Below, in pieces: positions 21,267 through 31,300 of a DNA stretch of 64,000 nt; positions within the stretch are counted from its first letter, which is position 1; each line of letters begins with the position of its first letter. The stretch covers positions 43,481 to 107,480 of the IMG/VR virus record IMGVR_UViG_3300025707_000006; one strand, given 5' to 3'. The DNA comes from a virus. A model generated the notes under the pieces. That model had not been told where the DNA came from, searched no databases, and was given only the letters and a program-made list of their open reading frames with translations. The translations under genes and the position numbers were made by a program.

Positions 21267-21293
21267 CTCACATTACATGAAACTAAATGTGAG
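21267..21293 (+). promoter_or_regulatory. 5' UTR inverted repeat burying the Shine-Dalgarno
   Basis: CTCACATT (21267-21274) and AATGTGAG (21286-21293) are exact complements separated by 11 bases, and the second arm leads into the GAGG ribosome-binding site of the nuclease gene. The first arm starts two bases after motif B. Confidence 0.5.
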
Positions 21294-21301
21294 GAATAAA
21301 T

Positions 21302-21670
21302 ATGAGATACCTATACCACTACAAAGCTGAAGTCCTCTCCGTCTATGATGGAGACACCGTTACCCTTATGATTGATCAAGGCATGAAACACTTTGCTAGG
21401 GTCAAGGTAAGAATGATTGGGATTGACACGCCCGAAATACGCACTAAAGACCTCGAAGAAAAGAAGCGAGGTTATGAAGCTAAGGACTACCTAAAGTCCC
21501 GAATCGAAGGTAAAACCATTATCGTACAAACCCTTAAAAAGGGTAAGTTCGGTAGGTGGCTTGGCGTTATGTGGGATTACACCGAAGATGCAGATGATCT
21601 AGGTGAATCACTTAACGATGAAATGATCCGCATGGGTCATGCTAAAGCCTATGACGGTGGTAAGAGATGA
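21302..21670 (+). CDS. Thermonuclease (SNase-like)
   Basis: The product has 122 residues with the staphylococcal-nuclease set: D16-G-D18-T19, VRMIGIDTPE (R37, D42, T43, E45) and KGKFGRWLGV (R85). These correspond to the Ca2+ ligands and catalytic residues. It would cut DNA or RNA nonspecifically. There is no visible signal peptide, so it acts in the cytoplasm or inside the virion. Its stop overlaps the start of the next gene (ATGA), so both are likely made together, and it follows motif B, suggesting late timing. Confidence 0.85.
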   Translation: MRYLYHYKAEVLSVYDGDTVTLMIDQGMKHFARVKVRMIGIDTPEIRTKDLEEKKRGYEAKDYLKSRIEGKTIIVQTLKKGKFGRWLGVMWDYTEDADDLGESLNDEMIRMGHAKAYDGGKR

Positions 21671-22662
21671 GTATCACTATAGAGAAAGGTAGTAAAAGCT
21701 ATCCTCCATCTAATATACAAGTTCTTCTATGTAAGGATAGTGTAGTCTTAGGTGAAGTTAATGGGTATAGTGTGAACATGGAATACTCAGAGGTCGATGG
21801 CTCTGAATGCTATGAAGAAATATACGACCTTATTGAAAGATACCCTCAAGTCCTAGATGAAAACGGTAAACCTAGAATATCTGAAATTTACCAATCCGAT
21901 ATAGTTAAGTCTTTTAGAGGACAAGGCTTCGGTGTTGATATGTATATAGAGTTCATGCTTCGGTGTTGGGCTGAAAATAGTAAGGGCAAACCATTTATCC
22001 TAATCCCTAACGGTTGCAACTTAGATATGGAGGGGAACAACTCAGAGGACTCTATAAGAGTTTGGGAATCTCTAAGTCGTAAGTTTCCGAGTTCGGGAAA
22101 AAGCTACTCAACTTGCATTGCAGTGTTAAGGAAACCATCCTCAAGTAAAATGGCTCAAAGAGTTGCGAGTAGACATATCGCTCGTCTTGATATTAAGTTC
22201 GTAGAAACGGATGACTTCACTAATACAAATTCAACTCATTCGATAGAGATTGTAAATAATAAAGTGAAATTATATAGGGATGTTGTAGGTTTTATAGAGG
22301 GTAAGTTTGGAACCCATACTTTAGAAGAACTATATGAATATGCCTGTTCTGAAGATATTTTAGCCCTTTATGAACTATGGGCGATAGATGCTGAATGGCA
22401 CGATGAGATCCCTGTATTTGAAGTCTTAGAGAGCAGTGTCGATGAGGAGTATCGCTCAAAAAAGTTAGGTCTTCAAATGTATAAAGAACTCGCCAACTTA
22501 GCTAGGGAAGAGTCTAGGACACCAATGTTCTTTATCCCTAACTACTGCAATACGAGGTCTACAACCCCTTCAGCACTAAGGGTTTGGAAATCCTTAACAA
22601 AATCAAATGCTCCGACCAGCTCTGGTGATGTTGTTTTGATGGTAGATCGAAAGTTGAGATAA
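21667..22662 (+). CDS. Two-part GNAT-like protein with internal leader
   Basis: The product has 331 residues. The first half has SFRGQGFGVDMYIEFML (about 82-98) and the second has EEYRSKKLGLQMYKELA (about 260-276), each resembling the acetyl-CoA-binding RxxGxG/A loop plus following helix of GNAT acetyltransferases; the second loop lacks the last Gly. Between them lies KMAQRVASRHIARL at about 161-174, matching the looser shared leader. There is no ribosome-binding site in front of that internal Met, so the two halves are made as one chain that could later be cleaved. Function is inferred. Confidence 0.55.
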   Translation: MSITIEKGSKSYPPSNIQVLLCKDSVVLGEVNGYSVNMEYSEVDGSECYEEIYDLIERYPQVLDENGKPRISEIYQSDIVKSFRGQGFGVDMYIEFMLRCWAENSKGKPFILIPNGCNLDMEGNNSEDSIRVWESLSRKFPSSGKSYSTCIAVLRKPSSSKMAQRVASRHIARLDIKFVETDDFTNTNSTHSIEIVNNKVKLYRDVVGFIEGKFGTHTLEELYEYACSEDILALYELWAIDAEWHDEIPVFEVLESSVDEEYRSKKLGLQMYKELANLAREESRTPMFFIPNYCNTRSTTPSALRVWKSLTKSNAPTSSGDVVLMVDRKLR

Positions 22663-22664
22663 CG

Positions 22665-23720
22665 ATGAACAGATATGCAAGTGTAAATAGAGTCGCCCGT
22701 ATCCATACAGCTCGTATGCAAAAGAGAGCGATGTTCTTTGATAATGTCAAAGAAGATGTAGCTTCAGCCTTCATGCAAAATGAAGCGTCAAAAGAACGAA
22801 AGAAGATTTCTAGCGAAGGTAAGTCTGGATTAAAGTTCTTGCAGAAGCAGTTTGGACTAAACTCAATGGATTCCTTCATCAAAGCGATTGGGCAATCTAA
22901 ATATGATCCCAATGACCCAATACAAAAAATGATTGCAGAAGCTGGGGCTAAAACTAACTCGCCAGGTGAAGCAGGTGATATGTTAGGTAGGTTCGCTAAT
23001 GCTTATCAGAAGCAAGACATTGAGGGGATGGCTAAAGAGGTAGGAGTTGAAAAAGAGACTATGGCTCTCGTCCTGCTCTGGTATGTGAGAGACAATAAAA
23101 ATGTGAAACTCAAAAATGCTTCCATGAACAAAAATGCTTTTTGGAATCCATTTGCCGTTGCTCCTGTCCCCCCACTCCCCCCTTTCCACGCACAATCTGT
23201 TGTAGTGGAAAATGTACTAAATATAGGTGGTGGTGTGGTTAGCCAAGTATCTCACTATACAGGTGAAGGGATTTCATGGCTTTGGTCTATAATCCCTTCA
23301 GGGTATGCTCCAACTTTACCCACAGGTAAAGTGTGGACTGCAATATACTTCATTCTGAAGAATGCATGGCTAGGGATTATGAAGGCAGGTGGCCTAGCTA
23401 TAGGGGCGATTAAAGCGTCAATAGTTAAAAGCACAGCGACATTCGGAATCATCGCAGTGCTGAAAGTCATAGGGATTGCACTTATTGTATATTACGCCAT
23501 AATAGGTTTGTCTTGGATGAGTTATCAGATCACAAGACTACCTGCTAGGGTACTAATAGAGTTCCCTGTACAGGTCATATGGAAGATCCTTAAGATGGTT
23601 GGAAATGGTGCTATTAAACTCACCACATGGGCTTATGATAAGATCAAGTCAGTAATCTATGAAAATGAAGACCAAATAGAGCCAAGTGACCCTATGCTCC
23701 CCGCAGTCCAAGCGATTTGA
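22665..23720 (+). CDS. Leader-bearing protein with hydrophobic membrane region
   Basis: The product has 351 residues. The N-terminus (NRYASVNRVARIHTARMQKRAMF) resembles the looser leader. Residues 1-150 are soluble and helical; a second MNKNAFWNPFAV segment and a Pro stretch (APVPPLPPF) lead to a region of several long hydrophobic segments (about 185-320), then an amphipathic and acidic end. A leader-bearing protein with membrane-spanning ability would fit an injected pore or a membrane-active virion protein. It is the last gene of the plus-strand group that starts at 21302. Confidence 0.55.
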   Translation: MNRYASVNRVARIHTARMQKRAMFFDNVKEDVASAFMQNEASKERKKISSEGKSGLKFLQKQFGLNSMDSFIKAIGQSKYDPNDPIQKMIAEAGAKTNSPGEAGDMLGRFANAYQKQDIEGMAKEVGVEKETMALVLLWYVRDNKNVKLKNASMNKNAFWNPFAVAPVPPLPPFHAQSVVVENVLNIGGGVVSQVSHYTGEGISWLWSIIPSGYAPTLPTGKVWTAIYFILKNAWLGIMKAGGLAIGAIKASIVKSTATFGIIAVLKVIGIALIVYYAIIGLSWMSYQITRLPARVLIEFPVQVIWKILKMVGNGAIKLTTWAYDKIKSVIYENEDQIEPSDPMLPAVQAI

Positions 23721-23803
23721 AATGATTAATGAGGTAGACCTTTTAATCCAAAGGACAGTTCCAGCAGAGAGGTCATCCAAAGCGTCATTGATCGAAGCTA
23801 CAG

Positions 23804-24739
23804 TCAATGACCAAAGTCTGCTTGGTTCTCGATAAATACTTCTCTAATTTGAGTGATTTGAGAGGTCAAGACTTTGTAAGACACCGAACGAGCCGAAGCC
23901 CACTTCTTCTTACTCTCATACTCTGCATATCTAAGCTCAAGCCAAAGCGAGTAGTACATATCTACCTTCGCTTCACCGAAACGATCAAGTAAAAGAGATC
24001 TCATGTACGCATTAGTGGACTTTTCTTCAAGAGAATGATTTTCGTCCTCATGCACAAAGTAGTCTGGCTCTCCGACTGACACACCAGTATCTGCGTCAGT
24101 CTTGGAAACCACTTGAGCGATCTGCCAACCTTGCGACTCAAGATTCTGTATATGATGGACAGGAACATAATCTGTGTTCGACTCTTTAGAAGCGTATGCT
24201 TTGACTTTCGTAACCTCTGATTGAGTCCTCGCACCACGACTCCGTTGTAGAGCATCTGCACCCTCTTTGTACTTTTCACGCACTACATACTGCAAGAACC
24301 ACTCATAGACCACAGAGGGCTTGATTCTCTTGCCTTTATCAATCTCAGTTTTGAGCTGATTTTTCTTGATAAAGTGTTCAGATAGGAAGCTATGGAAGTA
24401 GCTTACGATCTGATCTTCGGGTAGAGTGAAACGCTTGTTGTAAGGGGTTCTTCTCTGAACCATCCCCAACACTCGTTCGTAGTTCTCACACTTAGCATTA
24501 TAAAGCCAATTTTCAGTCTCATTTCGCACCCTAACAGGTTTTTTTGGCTGTGAGTCTGATAAGATCATGTCAAAGTGATCATCTGCTGAAGTGTCGTAGA
24601 TCATATCGAAGTGATCATCTGCTGATGTATCGTAGATCATATCGAAGTGATCATCTGCTGATGTATCGTAGATCATATCGAAGTGGGCATCTGCACCACT
24701 CCTTATAGGGTAAGCTAAACCCTTAGTTATTCTATTCAT
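23804..24739 (-). CDS. Unknown protein with 12-residue repeats; possibly sigma-like
   Basis: The product has 311 residues. The N-terminus carries 3.7 tandem copies of a 12-residue repeat (HFDMIYDTSADD). After it, a helical region (ENYERVLGMVQRR ... IVSYFHSFLSEHF ... IKPSVVYEWFLQYVVREKYKEGADALQRSRG) loosely resembles sigma-factor region 2, and the C-terminus (DMYYSLWLELRYAEYESKKKWASARSVSYKVLTSQITQIREVF) resembles a helix-turn-helix region 4. If right, it would be a phage transcription factor and a candidate partner for motif B. This is a weak resemblance from reading by eye. Confidence 0.45.
   Translation of the reverse strand: MNRITKGLAYPIRSGADAHFDMIYDTSADDHFDMIYDTSADDHFDMIYDTSADDHFDMILSDSQPKKPVRVRNETENWLYNAKCENYERVLGMVQRRTPYNKRFTLPEDQIVSYFHSFLSEHFIKKNQLKTEIDKGKRIKPSVVYEWFLQYVVREKYKEGADALQRSRGARTQSEVTKVKAYASKESNTDYVPVHHIQNLESQGWQIAQVVSKTDADTGVSVGEPDYFVHEDENHSLEEKSTNAYMRSLLLDRFGEAKVDMYYSLWLELRYAEYESKKKWASARSVSYKVLTSQITQIREVFIENQADFGH
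24563..24694 (-). repeat. 36-bp tandem repeat, 3.7 copies
   Basis: Units 24563-24598, 24599-24634, 24635-24670 and a partial 24671-24694 are nearly identical and in frame (36 = 12 codons). Copies 2 and 3 are identical; copy 1 differs by a few bases. They encode the DDHFDMIYDTSA repeat. Confidence 0.9.
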
Positions 24740-24917
24740 TTGTGTCTCCGACAGGTCGGGTTAAAGTTTGACTTATTGGACATCTATCCAAGTCAGCAGA
24801 TACCTTACCACACACCAACCGACCTAGCAACGATTTTGCCCCCAAATATGAATTTGTAGATCGTTTATATATGGTATATCTTGTAAACCTTAGCCCACAT
24901 CTGAAAGTGTGAGAGAT

Positions 24918-27260
24918 ATGAACATAAAACAAGCAAACGAGATGCTAAATCAGATCAAGAAATCTGGCCTTCATACCAAGACCAAAGTTGCTCAAGAACT
25001 TGTAAGAGAGCTTGAAATGTTCCTCAAATCAGCGGGCATGAAAAAGCAAGCCGATCTGAGGTTGCTGTCTAAAAGAGATGATGATCTTAAGAAGATCTTC
25101 TTCTATTGGGCAAGTGCCGCTCTCTCTGAAATGACTAGTGAGACAGAACTGCAAGGTATGACTATCCCCCCTGTTGGGTCTGATACTGGAGACATCTATG
25201 GTGCAAAGATCCTCAACCAACTTGGTGGTCGAATGAAAAGAAGGCGACAAGCGAGTGTTGCAATGTACGCAAACTTTTTGAACAATCTATATGAGGAACT
25301 TAAACCACTCCTTATCAGCGGTATCAACAAAGCCTATACTAAATTTGCTTATAATAATAAAGAATTTGAGAGACTAAACAGCGACATTCTTGAAGATCTT
25401 TGGCAGAGAGCTACGCTGTGGGCTGTGACTGGTACAAGAGATAGTGCAATAAGAGATACAGAGGTATCCCCTTGGAAAAGGATCGAGGGAAATGTCGAGG
25501 GGGGAGGATCTCTCGCTGAGAGAGTTATGAAAGCTATCCGTAAGGGTGTATTCAGTGCTATGACTTCTAAAGGACGCTACCTAAGCCTTGATGAAAGAAG
25601 ACGACTAGGACTGGCTAAGGTAGATGGGGAAAAAATCAGACAAGAATCTATCGAGGGGCAATCTTCGTCTGGTGAAGAATACAGCAAACTCGATCAGTTT
25701 TCAGCTCAAGGGTTCATTGAGAATATGGATGGAGTGGGTGATACTGAGAAGTACATAAAAAAGCATAAACTAACGGAGGAAGAATTAGAGACTCTAACAG
25801 GTCTATTGACTGATGGGACTTACGAAGATAAACCTTATCAGAGGGCACTCGTACTTGAGATACTTGTAAGGTCAGGTCATATTCTCAAGGACGATGCCTT
25901 TATAAGAACCTTAAAACTCGACTTCATGGATGGTAAGTTTGAGGGTACAGAAGCAATGGAAAAAGCGGTAGAGGTACTTGAGTTGACAGGAAACCCCATC
26001 ACTAAGGAACTTGTGGATCTTCTCCAAAGTTATGCTTCGGGTGAACTCGATGAAGATGCTTTTGAGGATCTTGAGGGTAACTTGATAGCTGACGGTTGGT
26101 TGGTTGATAACATAGAAATAGAGATAGAATCCGAAGAAGCTGTTAAGATGATCAATGAGAAAGCTGAACAAATGGCAGAAATAGCTGTTCAAGCTATTAA
26201 CTTACCAGAAGGTGAGCTTGGAGAAGCCATCGGTGACCTAGCTAAAAAAGAACTAGAAGTGAAAGAGTTAAAGAAGCTCTTAAAGCTGTTCACCGAAGAT
26301 GGTTTCCATTGGATGCTTGACGCTAATCTGTATCTTGATGACGCAGAATGGGCTAAAGCTCTGAGGGAGTCGAACCCTAAAGCTTTGAAAGCAATCCAAG
26401 AAGCCATCGAAGAACACCAAGAGCCTCTTCTACCTCTAGGGTTGAAGAATGTTCTCAATTCATCTGTCTTTGAGGACAAGCAAAAAGTGATAGCAATCAA
26501 AGAGTTTGTTGATCAGTGTATGAATAGTGGTGCTATTAAAAAAATGTTCGGTCAGTCTAGGGGGCCTCTTGGTTGGTTCATTGAGTTAGCTATCGTTTTA
26601 AACGGAAAGTCTATCACAGGGAGAAAAAATGGATCTCCTTTTACACTAAATATTGAGAAGGTAAGATTCTTTGACCTCACCCAAGACTTTTATGCTCAAC
26701 TTGCTGAATTTGTTAGAGTGGCGACTGATGGAGAGATAGACGCTCTTGTGGGTAAGCTTGATGAACTCGTTGAACCATATAGGCCAAAAGGGTTGACTTA
26801 TTCAGTATCAGATTGGTTAGAAAAGATAGTGGTGACCTGTAAAGAAAGAAAGAAATCTGGAAATCAAGCATGGAAAGAAGCTCGGACAAGTGGGATTGGG
26901 ACAATGAAAGGTTTCTATAGCGTTGTCGCTAGTGATCTTGTTCGGTATCGCTTCTATCTCGACATTGGTCTTACTGAGGGGGATAACTTACCAGAGGGTC
27001 TAGGTAATCCAGATTGTGATAATCGTGTTCTAGGTCTAATGAGACCGATCCCCACCAACGCTGTTAATGAAGTTAAGAGCGAGGGTTATGATCTTATGTT
27101 AAGGTCTTGGCAAGCTGAAGTAACACAGGCCACTCAAAGGCGAGTTGATTTGAGGATTACTGAAAAAGCTAAACTTAACCAACAAGTAAAAAAGGTATTC
27201 AAAGAGTTCGGTATCGAAGAGGGTACAGAGCTATATGAGGCATTTGTTAATCTCGGTTAA
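24918..27260 (+). CDS. Large helical protein, probably virion-associated
   Basis: The product has 780 residues, almost entirely helical and charged. The start at 24918 (MNIKQANEMLNQIKKSG) is preferred over the GTG at 24909. It has a segment AGMKKQADLRLLSK after the first 40 residues, which may be a cleavage junction like that of the leader proteins. Acidic repeats of Glu/Leu/Lys follow (about 300-540). It lies directly before the baseplate group. No family recognised; a scaffold, tail-hub or ejected protein are all possible. Confidence 0.55.
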   Translation: MNIKQANEMLNQIKKSGLHTKTKVAQELVRELEMFLKSAGMKKQADLRLLSKRDDDLKKIFFYWASAALSEMTSETELQGMTIPPVGSDTGDIYGAKILNQLGGRMKRRRQASVAMYANFLNNLYEELKPLLISGINKAYTKFAYNNKEFERLNSDILEDLWQRATLWAVTGTRDSAIRDTEVSPWKRIEGNVEGGGSLAERVMKAIRKGVFSAMTSKGRYLSLDERRRLGLAKVDGEKIRQESIEGQSSSGEEYSKLDQFSAQGFIENMDGVGDTEKYIKKHKLTEEELETLTGLLTDGTYEDKPYQRALVLEILVRSGHILKDDAFIRTLKLDFMDGKFEGTEAMEKAVEVLELTGNPITKELVDLLQSYASGELDEDAFEDLEGNLIADGWLVDNIEIEIESEEAVKMINEKAEQMAEIAVQAINLPEGELGEAIGDLAKKELEVKELKKLLKLFTEDGFHWMLDANLYLDDAEWAKALRESNPKALKAIQEAIEEHQEPLLPLGLKNVLNSSVFEDKQKVIAIKEFVDQCMNSGAIKKMFGQSRGPLGWFIELAIVLNGKSITGRKNGSPFTLNIEKVRFFDLTQDFYAQLAEFVRVATDGEIDALVGKLDELVEPYRPKGLTYSVSDWLEKIVVTCKERKKSGNQAWKEARTSGIGTMKGFYSVVASDLVRYRFYLDIGLTEGDNLPEGLGNPDCDNRVLGLMRPIPTNAVNEVKSEGYDLMLRSWQAEVTQATQRRVDLRITEKAKLNQQVKKVFKEFGIEEGTELYEAFVNLG

Positions 27261-27262
27261 TC

Positions 27263-27277
27263 TGTAGTTTATTTATC
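27263..27277 (+). promoter_or_regulatory. Motif B, putative late promoter of the baseplate genes
   Basis: TGTAGTTTATTTATC lies just after the preceding stop and before the first baseplate gene at 27322. All genes to 51338 run in the same direction with little spacing, so this could drive much of the group. Confidence 0.55.
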
Positions 27278-27318
27278 ATCGGTAGTTTAGTATCAAACCC
27301 CACTAGACTACTGGTGAT
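27275..27318 (+). promoter_or_regulatory. Long 5' UTR stem-loop at the baseplate operon start
   Basis: Arms 27275-27290 and 27303-27318 are complementary at all 16 positions, three as G-T wobbles, with a 12-base loop. The 3' arm contains the GGTGAT that serves as ribosome-binding site, and the ATG follows three bases later. The 5' arm starts inside the end of motif B. Confidence 0.6.
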
Positions 27319-27321
27319 AAC

Positions 27322-28362
27322 ATGAGCGAAGACCTACAGATTTCTTATGCCTGTCCTCATTATCTTCGATATGAGAGGGTAGGACTACAAAACAGTATCT
27401 ACATTATACCCGCATCACCAATCAATGGTGAGGGTCTTGTAGTGATTAGACGAGATGGTGTCGTCCTTGAACCTCAAGGTAATTACCGAGAAGCGACTAT
27501 CACCACTCCTAATGTGTCTCCTTTTAGGGTGAGAAGTACCTCCAATGTGCTTACAATAACCACTACAGAGGGGTACTCAAACACAATCACCTTACCCTCG
27601 AAGATATACAAATCAAAGACCTTGATCTCCGAAATACAAAGCCAAATCGGAGCGATCATTGTTGAAGAGACTACATCAAAAGCGTTGAGGTTTTCTGATC
27701 GAAAATTAGGTATTGGGTTTACCCTCACAGGAAGCCTATTAAAAGCACTTGGTTTCAAGAAGCAAAAGCAAGTTATTAAAACGAAAAAGTCTACTCCTGC
27801 TTGGGGGTTAGTTTCACGACTCAACGGACATGATATACAGTTCAAGAGCAGATTAGAACCTGAAGGTTTACTAGAAATATCTTACACTACCGAAAAGCGA
27901 TACTGTAGAAGATGTGGTGGCACAGGGGTTGAAAACGACTTTAGATTCGGTACTGATGGAGACATTCAAAAGATACAAGACACTGATCTACTCTATCAGA
28001 ACATAGCCAAGACTCTTTTGACTGAGATCGGGTCGAACCCTTACCACGCTTGGTATGGATCAAACGCTAACCGACTCATAGGTAAAAAGAATAATGCTTC
28101 GGTTGGGGTCGCTTTAAGGATGAGTGTACAACAGGCACTAGATAAGTTGCAGAAAATCCAACAAGATCTCAAGAGGGTACAATACCTTAGCCAAGAAGAA
28201 AGATTAATGAGCGTTCAGTCTGTGGAAGTTTCTACACTCAATAACAATGCGACTGCATTATTGTGTAATGTGGTTGTTCGTAGTGGAGCAAATCGTCAAG
28301 TGAGCGTAAATATAGTCTTTGAAGTACCTGGTAGCATTTCATTAGATGGGAGTTTGACATGA
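27322..28362 (+). CDS. Baseplate wedge protein with gp25-like domain
   Basis: The product has 346 residues. The last part (about 220-346) resembles T4 gp25/phage W-type baseplate proteins: LLTEIGSNPYHAWYGSNANRLIGK, followed by the helices and the strands SVQSVEVSTLNNNATALLCNVVVRSG. gp25 helps to build the baseplate wedge in contractile tails. The N-terminal 200 residues are an additional domain with CRRCGGTG at about 195-202. Its stop overlaps the start of the baseplate-J gene (ATGA), the usual order for these two partners. Confidence 0.65.
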   Translation: MSEDLQISYACPHYLRYERVGLQNSIYIIPASPINGEGLVVIRRDGVVLEPQGNYREATITTPNVSPFRVRSTSNVLTITTTEGYSNTITLPSKIYKSKTLISEIQSQIGAIIVEETTSKALRFSDRKLGIGFTLTGSLLKALGFKKQKQVIKTKKSTPAWGLVSRLNGHDIQFKSRLEPEGLLEISYTTEKRYCRRCGGTGVENDFRFGTDGDIQKIQDTDLLYQNIAKTLLTEIGSNPYHAWYGSNANRLIGKKNNASVGVALRMSVQQALDKLQKIQQDLKRVQYLSQEERLMSVQSVEVSTLNNNATALLCNVVVRSGANRQVSVNIVFEVPGSISLDGSLT

Positions 28363-31300
28363 GCTATAGCTTAAAAATTGTAAAGCCAGATGGAGTTAGT
28401 TCCACTGTTTCAACAAGTTATTCTACAGATAAAGAAGAAGTATTCATTCATGGTCTTGTTGAGGGGTACGATCAAATCACAGTGTCATTCTTAGATGAAG
28501 TATTCACCTCCGTAGGACAAGAAGCAGACATCACAATTAGTAATGGGACTTGGGTATTCCCGAATCCAGACACGACACAAGAGGGGATAGACTTAAATCA
28601 AGGGGCTAACAGCTTCTTTATCACAGCAACAGATGGGTCAAACACTACCTCTTTAACACTCATCGTCATCTCTAGTCTTGACTCAAATACTGCTAAACCT
28701 CAGCCCCCTCTCAATATAAAATCCGAGAGAGCGGATGATAATGTAGTTCTTAGTTGGTTACATTCAGACTCTGAGATTATCTCTTATAATGTGTACGCTT
28801 CTACTGTAAGTGGAGGGGGTGATGGTTATCGACAGATCAACAAGATACCTATTGACCCGATTTCTTATGGGTTTAAGTCTGAGAAGGTTACCTCTGTAGT
28901 AGATTTCTCTAGTGATCTTAAAACAATCGAAGAAGACCCAAATGTCCTTACGATAAAAGCCTTACAGAACACCACATCAAGTGATATAGGTACACAAGAA
29001 ATTGCTGAGAGCATCAGTCGATTAAGAGTGTCAACAAATGTGTCTGCAATCGAGTTAGAAACAAAGGTGTCTTTCAAACATAATCGTAGTATACCAGACC
29101 AAGCGAATACAATAGATATAGGCGATTTTTCTTCTCTCAATGCAAACACACCTCTTTACTATGTCATTACAGCAGTCAAGGTCGTGGATAACCAATCGGT
29201 TGAGTCCACTTTTAGTGTTGAAGTTGGATCCGCACCGATTGACTTACAGATTGTCAATACAATCCTACCCAATGTGACTGATGCACAGATTACAGAGAGT
29301 ATGATCTCAGCTATTTATGATGCAGACTCCACAGCGAGTGTCCATGCTGGGTCTGCGATAAGAGACTTGTTTATAGACCCAGTAGTGTCAGAGATCTCTC
29401 GCATGAGAGTCCTCTTAGATTTCTGCTACAAAGCTACCAACTTTGTGTCTCTTAACGACATTGATGACCCAACAGGATTGGGTGAGTCCATCTTCGTATC
29501 TAACTCAAGTTATAAACAGCTCTTAAAAGAGGCTTACTTCCTTGATACCGACACACAGGTACAAAACCTTATCGACATCTGTTTTGATCGCCTAGCGTCT
29601 AATCTAGGCATTGTTAGGTTATCAGGTCAGGTGGCTAGAGGTGAAGCAACTTTCTTCTCAAGAAGTCTGCCTACTTTTGATCTGATCGTACCTATAGGAC
29701 AGATCCTCTCTAGTGGTGGTGTGAGATTTAGAACTCTTCAAGGGGGGACAATCACAGTTTCTGAAGCACCTAGCTTTTACAACCCAATCACACGCGGATA
29801 TGAGATCACCTTACCAATCCAAGCTGACACAGCAGGTCTTAGTGGGAATGTTACATCGGGTCAAATCACAACTGGTGCTCCTTTAGGGTTAAGTGTAATC
29901 AATAACTCATCTACATTTGGAGGTTCTACTAGAGAGACAAACCAAGAAATGATGACACGAGCAATGACTTACATATCTTCTGTAGATGTAGGCACAAGAG
30001 CTGGTTATGAGCGAGTGGCTAGAGAGTCAGCAGGTGTTTTAGGCTATGAGGTTATAGATGCTGACAACCCATATATGCTTCGAGATAACGATCAAGGGGG
30101 GAAGGTAGACATTTGGATTAGAGGTGAACTGTTGAGCCGAGTAACTGATGTATATGCTCCGTCCTATAGGTCAAGAAAAGACTCAAGGTTCATCCCTATA
30201 CAATCGGAGGGTGCATATAGGTTTCAAGCCTCAGATGCCACCTCAGAGAACCCTCTCTTTCAAATGATTGATCGAACTAATACCTTTGGACTTAAAAACC
30301 AAACCAATGGTGAGTTCTTCGACCTTACAGGAGCAACTATTTCTGAAGGTAAGATCCTTCGACTCAATACAGACATATCCCAACCCACATATCGCATGAC
30401 CGACATTATCTTGGGAGACTATAGAACTGATGTTACTAATAAAGTCGTGCTTGATCGACAACCTGTTCGACAAGTCATTTCTGTCCGTAAAGCAGATGGT
30501 ACTGATCTGACTTTCACCTTCTATAAAACCGAAGATCCTCTTGTGCAAGGACAGTCCTCAAAATCTCAAGACTATATCATCCTTGATAACGATGGATTAG
30601 AGAAGATCATCTCAATCACAGCCGAGCAACAAACCCTTAATGAACTCTACACTGAAACGCTATCAAATCGTGGGGTAGACATCACTACCATTGTAGTCAA
30701 AGACTCAAATGGTAATACTTTTGCAAGCCCATTGACCTCTGCAACGCCAGATTATGTTATCGAAGTTAATGGTGATCTGACAACGATTAAGAGGACTACT
30801 TCAAGTACAATCACATCGAGTCAAACAGTCCTTGTCGATTATGAATACCTAGAAAACATTACAGTAACCTATCAGACAAACCTAGTTGTATCTAACCTAC
30901 AACTAGAAGTTGATGAACAAAAACACATGGGTGCAGATGTTCTTATAAAAGAAGTTTCTCCTGTTCGAGTTAATGTAAAAGGTCTTGTCTACTTAGAACA
31001 AGGGACATCAGCTACTAGTGTTGACTCAATAATCAAAGCCTCTTTATTCAATCGCATAACGGAAACAACTCTTGGTGGGAGTCTTTACCCATCCGATTTC
31101 ATTCGGGAGATTGACTCTGTACGAGGTGTTTCTTATGTCTCTGTTCCTTTGACAGAGCTTTCACTGACTGAAGGAGATCAGATCCTTCGTGAAAAAGTGA
31201 ACCCAACAGTGCCTGTGGAAGTCACAGAGTTTACAAGCTCTAGTCATAAAGTATGGCTCATGGATGTTCAACTAGATCATGTACCTCAACAAAGTGGGGG

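Noticed and set aside
23722-23835. 37-codon plus-strand frame between converging genes
   Set aside because: There is no ribosome-binding site before the ATG and it overlaps the end of the opposite gene; nothing supports expression.
24563-24694. CRISPR-like array
   Set aside because: The repeats are directly adjacent without spacers, are in frame with a gene and have 12-codon units; it is a protein tandem repeat.
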